This document shows, one piece after another, positions 1 through 6,512 of a DNA stretch of 22,539 nucleotides (position 1 is its first letter; each line of letters opens with the position of its first letter). Under the pieces are notes generated by a model. The model worked only from the letters and a program-made list of their open reading frames with translations. It had not been told where the DNA came from and did no database searches. The translations under genes and the position numbers were made by a program. The stretch is from JBGPHT01 sp041484525 (GTDB lineage Bacteria > Acidobacteriota > Terriglobia > Bryobacterales > Bryobacteraceae). Location of the stretch: positions 1 through 22,539 of the forward strand of contig JBGPHT010000126.1 of NCBI GenBank assembly GCA_041484525.1, read 5' to 3'.

Positions 1-559
1 CCAGGCTCGGCTTTCCCGACGCAGAGTCTTTAGGTCAGGGATTCTTCTGGTACCGAGGCATTGCCGCGCGAACATGCTGATTTCGATTTCGGCCTGATTG
101 AGCCAACTTCCGTGAAGGGGCGTGTAGTGAATGGTGAATCGGTCCCAGATTTCGCCGCCGATCTCCTTGCCATAGAGATCGGTCAGGGACTTGCGGTGGT
201 GGATATTCAAGTTGTCCATCACCAGGTGGATGGTCTCGGCTTCCGGATACTGCATGGCCAAATGGAAGGTTACCTGTGCGAACTCGAACGCCGAACGGTC
301 CGGCGTAGGGAAGGTGAAGTGCCGGCCCGCCTTGGGCTCTACGGCGCAGAAAACATTAGCCGTGCCGCGGCGCTCATATTCGTTATCTCGTCTCGCTTCC
401 CGTCCCGGTGCGGCCGGAGACGCGGGCCGGACATCGGCATGGAGGGTTATCGGTTTCTCATCTAGGCACACCACCGGTTCCGTGGGATCGTAGGGTTTTT
501 CATACGTCTCCAGAACATCCTCCATCCTGGCGATGTAGTCGTCATTGAGTTCGGCCACG
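1..559 (-). pseudogene. IS630-family transposase, C-terminal (DDE) part, split by a group II intron
   Basis: The minus strand is open from 559 to the left window edge and reads as the catalytic half of an IS630/Tc1-mariner-type transposase. It begins VAELNDDYIARMEDVLETY. Visible motifs are VVCLDEKP (first catalytic Asp of the DDE set), RRDNEYERRGTANVF, HLVMDNLNIHHRKSL (second Asp), and HYTPLHGSWLNQAEIEI (third acidic residue), ending in LGTRRIPDLKTLRRESRAW at the edge. No stop or frameshift is visible in these roughly 186 codons. The N-terminal helix-turn-helix half is not where it should be: directly upstream is the 3' end of a group II intron (560-659), and I did not find the 5' exon elsewhere in the window. 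The gene is therefore split or truncated. It would be functional only if the missing 5' exon were joined by splicing, and the rearranged upstream DNA makes that unlikely. Confidence 0.85.
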
Positions 560-659
560 GTCGCGGTAGGATGCCGGTCACCCAACACCCCCCGCACAGA
601 TCCCCACGAGCGGCACTACCGCATGAGGCTCCTATCTTGGATGTGTGGCGTCAAAGCGA
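560..659 (-). mobile_element. Group II intron 3' end (domains V and VI), inserted sense in the IS630 transposase
   Basis: Reading the minus strand, domain V runs from 631 to 599 (33 nt). It starts GAGCC and ends GGGGATC; its lower helix GAGCCTCA pairs with TGGGGATC, and its upper stem GCGG pairs with CCGC. After a linker TGTGCGG comes domain VI: a stem GGGTGTTGG/CCGGCATCC closed by a GNRA-type GTGA loop, then CCTACCGCGAC. The bulged A at 567 lies 7 nt from the proposed 3' splice site after 560, the usual branch-point spacing. A 12-nt box at 648-659 matches the inverted second copy (888-899) in 11 of 12 positions, at the same 16-nt distance from domain V. The transposase reading frame resumes immediately at 559. 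No intron-encoded reverse transcriptase is present, so this is a 5'-truncated remnant. The 5' limit is uncertain and may lie beyond 659. Confidence 0.8.
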
Positions 660-887
660 ACTCGGGGGTATGGATGGAGAACACGCGGCTGTGGAAGCCG
701 CGCGTCTCCGAACTCAAGGACTGCGCCGGTAAACAGACCGATGGCAGCGCCAAAACCCGCGAGGTTAAACGCTGCACAGTCTGGAGCGCGGAATCTTGGG
801 ATGCCGGCAACCGGCCGGTGCGTGACAAGGGTTCTGTCACTTATACAGCCGCCATTGAAAGCGCCGCAACCTTGGATACGGATACGG
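660..887. other. Interior between the two inverted group II intron tails; structured, no gene
   Basis: No convincing protein is encoded here. Short open frames exist on both strands but match nothing I recognise and run through intron structure. Two strong hairpins are visible. One is 676-709 (GGAGA/TCTCC outside CGCGGCT/AGCCGCG). The other is 822-840 (GTGACA/TGTCAC around a 7-nt loop). They are plausible leftovers of intron domains I-IV, but I cannot assign them to a domain or decide which of the two copies owns each base. The junction between the copies must lie somewhere in this stretch. Confidence 0.45.
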
Positions 888-989
888 TCGCTTCGACGCT
901 ATGCACCCGAGGTAAGAGCCGTATGCGCTAGAGTGCGCTCGTACGGATCCGTGCGGGGGGCGTCCGGCAACGGACGTCCCTACCGCGAC
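888..989 (+). mobile_element. Second group II intron 3' end (domains V and VI), inverted relative to the first
   Basis: Domain V is 916-949, exactly the canonical 34 nt. The lower helix GAGCCGTA pairs with TACGGATC, there is a CG bulge, and the upper stem GCGC pairs with GCGC around a short loop. Domain VI follows: stem 957-966 pairs with 971-980 around a GCAA (GNRA) tetraloop, and the basal helix GTGCGG (951-956) pairs with the CCGCG of 983-987. A982 lies 7 nt before the proposed intron end at 989, as expected for the branch point. Compared with the copy at 560-659 the helices are kept while bases differ (for example CCGTA/TACGG against CCTCA/TGGGG), which supports a conserved RNA fold. No maturase ORF is present upstream, so the copy is 5'-truncated. 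Bases 990-1082, downstream of it, hold no gene I can identify. Confidence 0.78.
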
Positions 990-1082
990 TGGACGCGGAT
1001 AGGAGAGGGCAATCAGTCTCACTGAACAACGCGCGCTGGAGATGCTGAATGGCTTGATGCAGACCGGAGTTTTGCGGATTCC

Positions 1083-1733
1083 CTACCTTACGATTCGCGC
1101 GCGCACCAGTTTATCCAACATCGGAAAATCGCGGTCCAGGTACGCGTTGCCTTCCTCAAAGAGCTTGGCCTGCCTGCCCGCGCGGATGCCGCCGCCGGAG
1201 CGCTCGCCGTAGCCTGAATAGAGCTTCTCGACTACGTCCATCCCTTCGACCACTTTGCCGAACGGCGCGAAACCGGTGCCGTCCTGCTGCGTCAGGTCGC
1301 CGGTGCAGATGTAGATCTGGGTGGTCCGCGCGTCCGGCATCGCCATGGCGAAGGCAAACGATCCGCGGACGTTCGACGCGCGCTCCGGGTCCGTGGGAAT
1401 CTTCACATCGCGCCACACGGCGGCAATCTTCGGGTCGCCGGCGATTCCGAACTGCGCGAAGCGGCCCGCGTTCACGCGGTAGAATCGCGAGTCGTCGTAG
1501 AATCCCGTCTCGACGAGGTGATAGAAACGGTCGGCTCCATGGGGCGCGAGCGAGCGAGTCACTTCGAGAACGAAGCTCGCCGTAGCCGTCTCCACGCGCA
1601 CGCGATAGGTCTCGGGCGCCGGACGGTTCCACAGCGGATGCGCGGGGTCCCGCAACGCCGCGACGCGCTCGCTCGCGCCGGGCTGCTGCGCCGCCGCGGC
1701 TGCGGCCAGCACCACTATCAGGAGAGGTCTCAT
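1083..1733 (-). CDS. Secreted cyclophilin-type peptidyl-prolyl cis-trans isomerase
   Basis: This 216-residue protein begins with a short Ala-rich signal peptide (MRPLLIVVLAAAAAAQQ), so it should act outside the cytoplasm, catalysing cis-trans isomerisation of X-Pro bonds during folding. The cyclophilin core is clear: DSRFYRV carries the catalytic-type Arg (canonical FHR, here FYR), QFGIAGDP stands for the canonical QGGD stretch, GSFAFAMAMPD and TTQIYICTGD match the SMANAGP and QFFI strands, and FAPFGKVVEGMDVVEKL is the family's C-terminal signature. The His of FHR and the usual Trp of the active site are replaced. Bacterial divergent cyclophilins often show such changes, so activity is likely but not certain. 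The ATG at 1731-1733 has no strong SD. The gene is divergent from the nucleotide-transporter-like gene, sharing 79 bp. Confidence 0.87.
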   Translation of the reverse strand: MRPLLIVVLAAAAAAQQPGASERVAALRDPAHPLWNRPAPETYRVRVETATASFVLEVTRSLAPHGADRFYHLVETGFYDDSRFYRVNAGRFAQFGIAGDPKIAAVWRDVKIPTDPERASNVRGSFAFAMAMPDARTTQIYICTGDLTQQDGTGFAPFGKVVEGMDVVEKLYSGYGERSGGGIRAGRQAKLFEEGNAYLDRDFPMLDKLVRARIVR

Positions 1734-1777
1734 TCGAAGTCCAGTATAGGGGCATCTTCGCCCGCGCGTAATATAGA

Positions 1778-1804
1778 ATGAGTCCTACCGCTTCGGAACG
1801 CTGA
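1778..1804 (+). CDS. Possible 8-codon leader ORF ahead of the transporter-HEAT gene
   Basis: ATG at 1778 opens MSPTASER and stops with TGA at 1802-1804. That stop is itself part of the TGAGGA Shine-Dalgarno of the downstream TTG-start gene. A ribosome finishing this leader would sit on the next gene's ribosome binding site. It has no clear SD of its own and may be chance. Confidence 0.2.
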   Translation: MSPTASER

Positions 1805-1812
1805 GGACCGAT

Positions 1813-3981
1813 TTGTCGAACGCCGGTGTTTTCCGCCGAGCGGCTCTGACCGCCGGCATCATGATGGCCTGGCAGGTCGCCGCCAAGACGGCGCGCGACA
1901 GCCTGTTCCTCACCTCGTTCCCCGCCAGCTCGCTGCCTGCCATGGTGGCCGGCGCGTCCATCACTTCCATCCTGCTGGCCACTTTCAGCGCGCGCCTGCT
2001 GCGGCGCTTCGGCCCTTTCCGCGTCATCCCCGCCGGCTACGTGCTCTCTGCCGCGCTGCACGGCGTGGAGTGGCTGCTGCTGCGCGAATATCCACGCGAG
2101 GTCTCCATCTTCATCTACCTGCACGTGGTGTCGTTCGGCTCGGTGCTGCTCTCCGGCTTCTGGGCGCTCGCCAATGAGCGCTTCGATCCGCGGGAAGCGC
2201 GGAAGCGTTTCGGACGCATCACTGGATTCGGAACGCTGGGAGGACTCGCCGGCGGACTGCTCGCCGGCTGGGTGGCGACGCTCGTATCCAACTCCGGCAT
2301 CCTCCCCATGCTGATGGTTTTTCAGTTGGCATGCTGGGTGGTGCTGATGGGGTTCACTCCTCCGCGAACCCGCCAGCAGCCGCAGAAGCCGCCGAAATTC
2401 AAAGAGACGGTTTCCCGCGCGCCTTACCTTTACGCACTGGCGGGGCTGATCCTGCTGGTCAGCATGAGCGCGGCCACGCTCGACTTCCTTTTCAAAGCGC
2501 AGGCGGTGGCGCACTACGGACGCGGGGCTTCGCTCAGCCGATTCTTCGCCACGTTCTACGTGGTATCGTCGGTGGCCAGTTTCCTGGCGCAGGCCGGAGC
2601 CAGCCGCTATTGGCTGGACCGCTTCGGACTGGGACGCACCGTGGCCACGCTGCCGGTGGGTGTGGTGTGCGCCAGCCTGCTCGCGTTGCTGGTTCCAAGC
2701 GCGTTCGCACTCAGCATCGCGCGCGGCATCGAACTGCTGCTGCGCGGCTCGCTCTTCCGCTCCGGGTACGAACTTTTTTACACACCCATGCCGCAGGCCG
2801 AGAAACGCACGGCCAAGACCGTCATCGATATCGGCGCCGACCGGCTGGGCGATGGGCTGGGCGCGGGCGCGGTGCAATTACTCCTGCTGCTGCCCACCGG
2901 GAACGCCACCTCCGCGATCCTGCTGCTCACCGCCACCATGTCCGCGGCGGCCGCATGGCTATCCTTCCGCCTCGACCGCGCCTACTCGGCGGTGCTCGAG
3001 AAGAATCTCGTGCAGCACGCGGTGCAGCTTCGCACGGCTGAAGTGGAGGATTTCACCACGCGCAGTGTGGTGATGCGGATGCCGCAGGAAATGCGCGTGT
3101 CGTCATCCGGCGCCACCGCGTCCTCTGCTGCCCCGGCCGTCGATCAAGGCGTCCTGCAGCTCATCGAGCTTCGCTCCGGCGACGCGCGCCGCATTCGCTC
3201 CGTGTTGCGCGAAACCGGACTGCTCGACCCAGTCGCCATCCCCCAGGTGATTCAGTTGCTCGGCCGCGACGACGTATATAAGGATGCGTACGGCGCCCTT
3301 TCGCGTAGTATCTTTCGCCACTCCGGCCAACTGGTGGATTGTCTGCTGGATGAATCGCAGAGCCACGTTCTGCGCGCGCGCATCCCGCGCCTGCTGGCAC
3401 TCTGCGACAGCCCCGTCGCGTGGGACGGCCTCTTTGGCGGCCTGGCCGATCAGCGTTTCGAAATCCGCTACCGCTGCGGGCGCGGGCTCGATACCATGCT
3501 GCAGCGTCACCCGGAATTCAAGCCGGAGGCGGTGAAGGTCTACCAGATGGTGGGCAAGGAGCTGGCGGTGAGCCGCCGCGTGTGGGAAGGGCGGCGCGAC
3601 ATCGTGGAAGGCGAAGAGGACGGCCGCGTGGTGGCTGTCGAACGCGTGCTCCAGGAGCGCGCCTCGCAGAGCCTCTCTCACGTCTTCACGCTGCTCGGGC
3701 TGGTGCTGCCGCGCGAAGCGGTGCAGACGGCCTTCCGCGCCATCCACACGGATGACGCGCGGCTGCGGGCGCTGGCCCTCGAATTTCTCGAAAGCTCACT
3801 TCCGCGCGAGCTGCGGGAGCCGCTCTCCGCTCACATCGAAGCGCCGGCCGCGGATAAGGCGAAGGGGCCGCCTACTGCGGAATCGCTGCGGAGCCTTGTG
3901 AACGAAAGCCCATCCATGGTCGCCCGACTGGAAGAGTTGAGCCTCAAGCCGCCGCCGGCTGGTGAGAAAAAGAACTCTTGA
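1813..3981 (+). CDS. NTT/ATP-ADP-translocase-like membrane protein fused to a HEAT-like C-terminal domain
   Basis: This is a 722-residue protein. Residues 1 to about 405 are a polytopic membrane domain with about ten to twelve hydrophobic segments. It opens with the family-like WQVAAKTARDSLFLTSF and contains a motif FWALANERFDPREARKRFGRI, equivalent to the FWSFANDLY..KRLFPIIG motif of the second transporter in this window. Together these place it in the NTT (Tlc) nucleotide-transporter family. A charged linker follows (about 405-440), then a soluble helical region (about 445-680) with repeated Leu/Ala/Arg-rich helices resembling HEAT repeats, and a Pro-rich tail. The start is TTG at 1813, with TGAGGA at 1802-1807 and a 6-nt spacer from GAGG; no in-frame ATG fits better. 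The substrate cannot be read from sequence: NTT relatives in free-living bacteria are not shown to move ATP. A 48-nt gap to the alcohol dehydrogenase suggests one transcript. Confidence 0.78.
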   Translation: MSNAGVFRRAALTAGIMMAWQVAAKTARDSLFLTSFPASSLPAMVAGASITSILLATFSARLLRRFGPFRVIPAGYVLSAALHGVEWLLLREYPREVSIFIYLHVVSFGSVLLSGFWALANERFDPREARKRFGRITGFGTLGGLAGGLLAGWVATLVSNSGILPMLMVFQLACWVVLMGFTPPRTRQQPQKPPKFKETVSRAPYLYALAGLILLVSMSAATLDFLFKAQAVAHYGRGASLSRFFATFYVVSSVASFLAQAGASRYWLDRFGLGRTVATLPVGVVCASLLALLVPSAFALSIARGIELLLRGSLFRSGYELFYTPMPQAEKRTAKTVIDIGADRLGDGLGAGAVQLLLLLPTGNATSAILLLTATMSAAAAWLSFRLDRAYSAVLEKNLVQHAVQLRTAEVEDFTTRSVVMRMPQEMRVSSSGATASSAAPAVDQGVLQLIELRSGDARRIRSVLRETGLLDPVAIPQVIQLLGRDDVYKDAYGALSRSIFRHSGQLVDCLLDESQSHVLRARIPRLLALCDSPVAWDGLFGGLADQRFEIRYRCGRGLDTMLQRHPEFKPEAVKVYQMVGKELAVSRRVWEGRRDIVEGEEDGRVVAVERVLQERASQSLSHVFTLLGLVLPREAVQTAFRAIHTDDARLRALALEFLESSLPRELREPLSAHIEAPAADKAKGPPTAESLRSLVNESPSMVARLEELSLKPPPAGEKKNS

Positions 3982-4029
3982 AAACCAGACCTCCCGGAAG
4001 CGCGTGCCAACATGAAAGCCGGAGGAACT

Positions 4030-5049
4030 ATGTCGAAAATGCGCGCGGTGCAGGTCTCCCGGCCCAACGGACCACTTGAACTCGTGGAGCGTGAGATTCC
4101 GCAGCCGCCGGCTGGATCCGTGCGAATCAAAGTTGAGGCGTGCGGAATCTGCCATAGCGATACCCTGACCAGGGAGGGAACCATCCCCAGCATGCAGTAT
4201 CCGCGGGTCCCGGGTCATGAGGTTGTGGGACTCATCGATGCGGTCGGACAAGGTGTCGCGCGATGGACGCCGGGGCAGCGTGTGGGAGTGGGCTGGCATG
4301 GCGGAAATTGCGGCTACTGCGACGCCTGCCGCCGCGGGGATTTCTTTGCCTGCCAGACGATGACTCTGGTAACCGGTCTCACCCACGACGGCGGCTACGC
4401 GGAATACACGATCGCGCGCGCGGAGGCGGTCGCCCTGGTGCCCGAGGGATTGTCGGCGGTCGAGGCGGCGCCGCTGATGTGCGCCGGAGTCACGACGTTC
4501 AACGCGCTAAGGAACAGCGGCGCGCGGCCCGGGGAACTGGTTGCCGTGCTCGGCCTGGGAGGACTCGGCCATCTCGGCGTCCAGTTCGCCGCGAAGATGG
4601 GTTTCCGGACGGTTGCCATCGCGCGCGGAAAGGACAAAGAAGCGCTGGCCCGGCAGCTTGGCGCAGGGCACTACATCGATAGCCAGACGCAGGATCCGGC
4701 CGCGGAACTGACACGGTTGGGGGGCGCAAAAATCGTGCTGGCGACTGTGACGAACGCCGATGCCATGACGGCGACGCTGGGCGGCCTGGGGGCCGGGGGA
4801 ACCTTGATGGTCATCGGGGTTGGGGGGCCGTTAGCGGTTTCTCCGCTGCAGCTTATCCTCGGACGGCGGTCGATTCGGGGCTGGTATTCGGGGACGTCCA
4901 TCGATTCGCAGGAGACTCTTGAATTTAGTTTGATGGCGGGGGTGCGATCGATGAACGAGGTGTTTCCGCTGGAGAAGGTCGCGGAGGCGTACGATCGGAT
5001 GTTGAGCGGGAAGGCGAGGTTTCGGGTGGTGCTGACGACGGGGATGTAG
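4030..5049 (+). CDS. Zinc-dependent alcohol dehydrogenase (MDR superfamily)
   Basis: This cytoplasmic NAD(P)-dependent oxidoreductase of 339 residues interconverts alcohols and aldehydes. Catalytic zinc ligands are visible as Cys in CGICHSD, His in PGHEVVG and Cys in PLMCAGVTT. The structural zinc lobe has all four cysteines in NCGYCDACRRGDFFAC. The Rossmann motif is GLGGLGHLGVQFA. Length and motifs match the cinnamyl/propanol-preferring class I-like bacterial ADHs; the natural substrate is unknown. I chose ATG 4030 because GGAGGA (4021-4026) lies just upstream. An earlier in-frame ATG at 4012 precedes that SD and would add six residues. The gene follows the transporter-HEAT gene closely and converges on the second transporter, with a large hairpin between the two stops. 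Confidence 0.88.
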   Translation: MSKMRAVQVSRPNGPLELVEREIPQPPAGSVRIKVEACGICHSDTLTREGTIPSMQYPRVPGHEVVGLIDAVGQGVARWTPGQRVGVGWHGGNCGYCDACRRGDFFACQTMTLVTGLTHDGGYAEYTIARAEAVALVPEGLSAVEAAPLMCAGVTTFNALRNSGARPGELVAVLGLGGLGHLGVQFAAKMGFRTVAIARGKDKEALARQLGAGHYIDSQTQDPAAELTRLGGAKIVLATVTNADAMTATLGGLGAGGTLMVIGVGGPLAVSPLQLILGRRSIRGWYSGTSIDSQETLEFSLMAGVRSMNEVFPLEKVAEAYDRMLSGKARFRVVLTTGM

Positions 5050-5055
5050 GGCGCT

Positions 5056-5130
5056 GGAAAGCCGGGGACAGGCAACGAAATTCCGCGCAAAGACGGCGCG
5101 GAAGGTTTCGAAGCCTGTCCCCGGGTTTCC
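5056..5130. repeat. REP-like compound hairpin, copy 1 (AAAGACG loop), between convergent genes
   Basis: The outer arms 5056-5073 and 5113-5130 are 18 bp with one mismatch and contain CCGGGGACAGGC / GCCTGTCCCCGG. Inside are CGAAA (5076-5080) pairing with TTTCG (5106-5110), and a perfect 8-bp stem TTCCGCGC (5081-5088) / GCGCGGAA (5096-5103) closing the 7-nt loop AAAGACG (5089-5095). A second copy with the same loop and covarying stems is at 13291-13347. It sits 6 bp after the dehydrogenase stop and ahead of the convergent transporter stop, so it probably also ends or insulates transcription in both directions. Confidence 0.8.
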
Positions 5131-5140
5131 GACTCGACCT

Positions 5141-6442
5141 TCAGGCGGCGACGGCGGCTGCGGCTCGCTCGCGGTTGATCGCCACTACTACGGCCAGCCA
5201 CACCAACGTCAGCGACACGGTGATCCCGGCGTATCCGCTCACGGTCAGGCCGAGCAGTGTTCCGCCGTACACGATCCCGGCTTGCAGCACGTCGCCGGCG
5301 CGTACGAAAAACGTGTCGATGGCGGACTTCACTTTGTACTTCGCCTCGCGGCTGGTGGGAAGGAACAGGGCGTGCCGCGTGGTGTTCATGATCGAATAAT
5401 CCGTGCTGTTTTCCAGAATCTTACCGGCGCGGATGACCCCGAGGACGGGCATGATGAGCAGCAGCGAATAGTTGCACAGCGCGATCGACGGCAGAATGAA
5501 GAGCGCGCCACGCACTCCGATGTAGCGGAAGATGCGCGACACGCCGAAGATCTGCAGCAGCATCCCGACCACGTTCACCCATCCGAAGAAGTGACCGTAG
5601 AATTCTCCGATGAATTTCTCCTGCGCGGCACGATCGGCGCCTACGGCGTGCACGGCTTCGGCGGTGACGAACTTCCCCAGCATGAACTCGCCCGAGGTGT
5701 TCACCACGTTGAGCAGCACGATCAGAACGGCGATCAGCAGGAGGTAGCGGTCGCGGCGGATCATTTCGAAGGCGCTGGTTTTGGCGAGCGGCGCCTCTTC
5801 CTGGCCGGCGGTGAACTGCTGCGGCTGCGCGGCGGCGCGCCGGTTCACAACGCGCGTCAGCAGCAGGCAGACTCCCAGCACGGCCGCGGCCGCCAGCATC
5901 AGCGGATACGGGCCCGTCTGCTTGATGAACGGCCCGGCCGCTGCGGCGCCTGCCACGGCCCCGGCCGCGCTGCCGATCCCGATGATGGGGAACAGGCGCT
6001 TCCCCTGCTCCTCGGAATACAGGTCGTTGGCGAACGACCAGAACTGCGCCACCACAAAATTGTTGAAGATCCCGACCCAGATGAAGAACACTACGCCCTC
6101 GCGGCTGCCGGCGCTACCCGCGAAATAGAACAGTAGCAGGTTCATCATGAAGATGAGGGTTACGCAGGTGATGACGCGAATGCGGCTGAGCCGCGAAGTG
6201 AGGGCGCCATACGCGGGTACGATCAGCAGCAGCAGCACCGCCTGTCCGGCGGCCGAATAGCTCTTCACCTCGGCACCGCCCTGGCTCAGAATCAGCGATT
6301 CGCGTACCGTCTTCAGCAGGTAGTAGGAGCCGAGCAGCAGAAAGACGTTGAGGCCGAGGAGGATGACGCCCGCACCTTCGCCCGCCCGCACGTCGGCGGC
6401 CAGCGACAGGAGTTTTTCGATCGGGCTCTTTTCTTGCGTCAT
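5141..6442 (-). CDS. Npt1/Npt2-type nucleotide-transporter-like membrane protein
   Basis: This is a 433-residue polytopic inner-membrane protein with about twelve hydrophobic segments. Family-like features are LLLGSYYLLKTVRESLIL in the first membrane segment, FNNFVVAQFWSFANDLYSEEQGKRLFPIIGIGSA in the middle, and NTTRHALFLPTSREAKYKVKSAIDTFFVRAGDVLQAG near the end. These are hallmarks of the NTT (ATP/ADP-translocase-like) proteins usually annotated Npt1/Npt2 in free-living bacteria. Unlike the plus-strand paralogue at 1813 it has no soluble extension. The ATG at 6440-6442 lacks a clear SD. It diverges from the kinase-like gene at 6513 across 70 bp. Whether it carries nucleotides is unproven; the family label is firm and the substrate is not. 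Confidence 0.83.
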   Translation of the reverse strand: MTQEKSPIEKLLSLAADVRAGEGAGVILLGLNVFLLLGSYYLLKTVRESLILSQGGAEVKSYSAAGQAVLLLLIVPAYGALTSRLSRIRVITCVTLIFMMNLLLFYFAGSAGSREGVVFFIWVGIFNNFVVAQFWSFANDLYSEEQGKRLFPIIGIGSAAGAVAGAAAAGPFIKQTGPYPLMLAAAAVLGVCLLLTRVVNRRAAAQPQQFTAGQEEAPLAKTSAFEMIRRDRYLLLIAVLIVLLNVVNTSGEFMLGKFVTAEAVHAVGADRAAQEKFIGEFYGHFFGWVNVVGMLLQIFGVSRIFRYIGVRGALFILPSIALCNYSLLLIMPVLGVIRAGKILENSTDYSIMNTTRHALFLPTSREAKYKVKSAIDTFFVRAGDVLQAGIVYGGTLLGLTVSGYAGITVSLTLVWLAVVVAINRERAAAAVAA

Positions 6443-6485
6443 CGGCGGCGGACGTTCATGCTACCATAGCGCCGCGCTTTTGGGA

Positions 6486-6512
6486 TATACTTCGGGTCCA
6501 GTAGGAGGGTAC
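6486..6512 (+). promoter_or_regulatory. Candidate -10 element and strong SD for the secreted kinase-like gene
   Basis: TATACT at 6486-6491 matches 5 of 6 bases of the -10 consensus, but no convincing -35 is seen at the right distance. AGGAGG at 6503-6508 stands 4 nt before the ATG at 6513 and is what fixes that start. The 70-bp gap is shared with the divergent transporter gene. Confidence 0.35.

Noticed and set aside
545..1025. Open frames of 126-128 codons on the plus strand
   Set aside because: They run through the domain V/VI structures of both intron tails, so the sequence is explained by RNA structure rather than protein.
1156..2877. 573-codon minus-strand open frame opposite the cyclophilin and transporter genes
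   Set aside because: Low-complexity Arg/Gln/His/Glu-rich translation, crossing two real genes; typical antisense shadow in GC-rich DNA.
4112..4122. GGATCCGTGCG, identical to part of the intron domain V-VI linker
   Set aside because: Inside the alcohol dehydrogenase coding sequence with no flanking domain V or VI helix; chance match.
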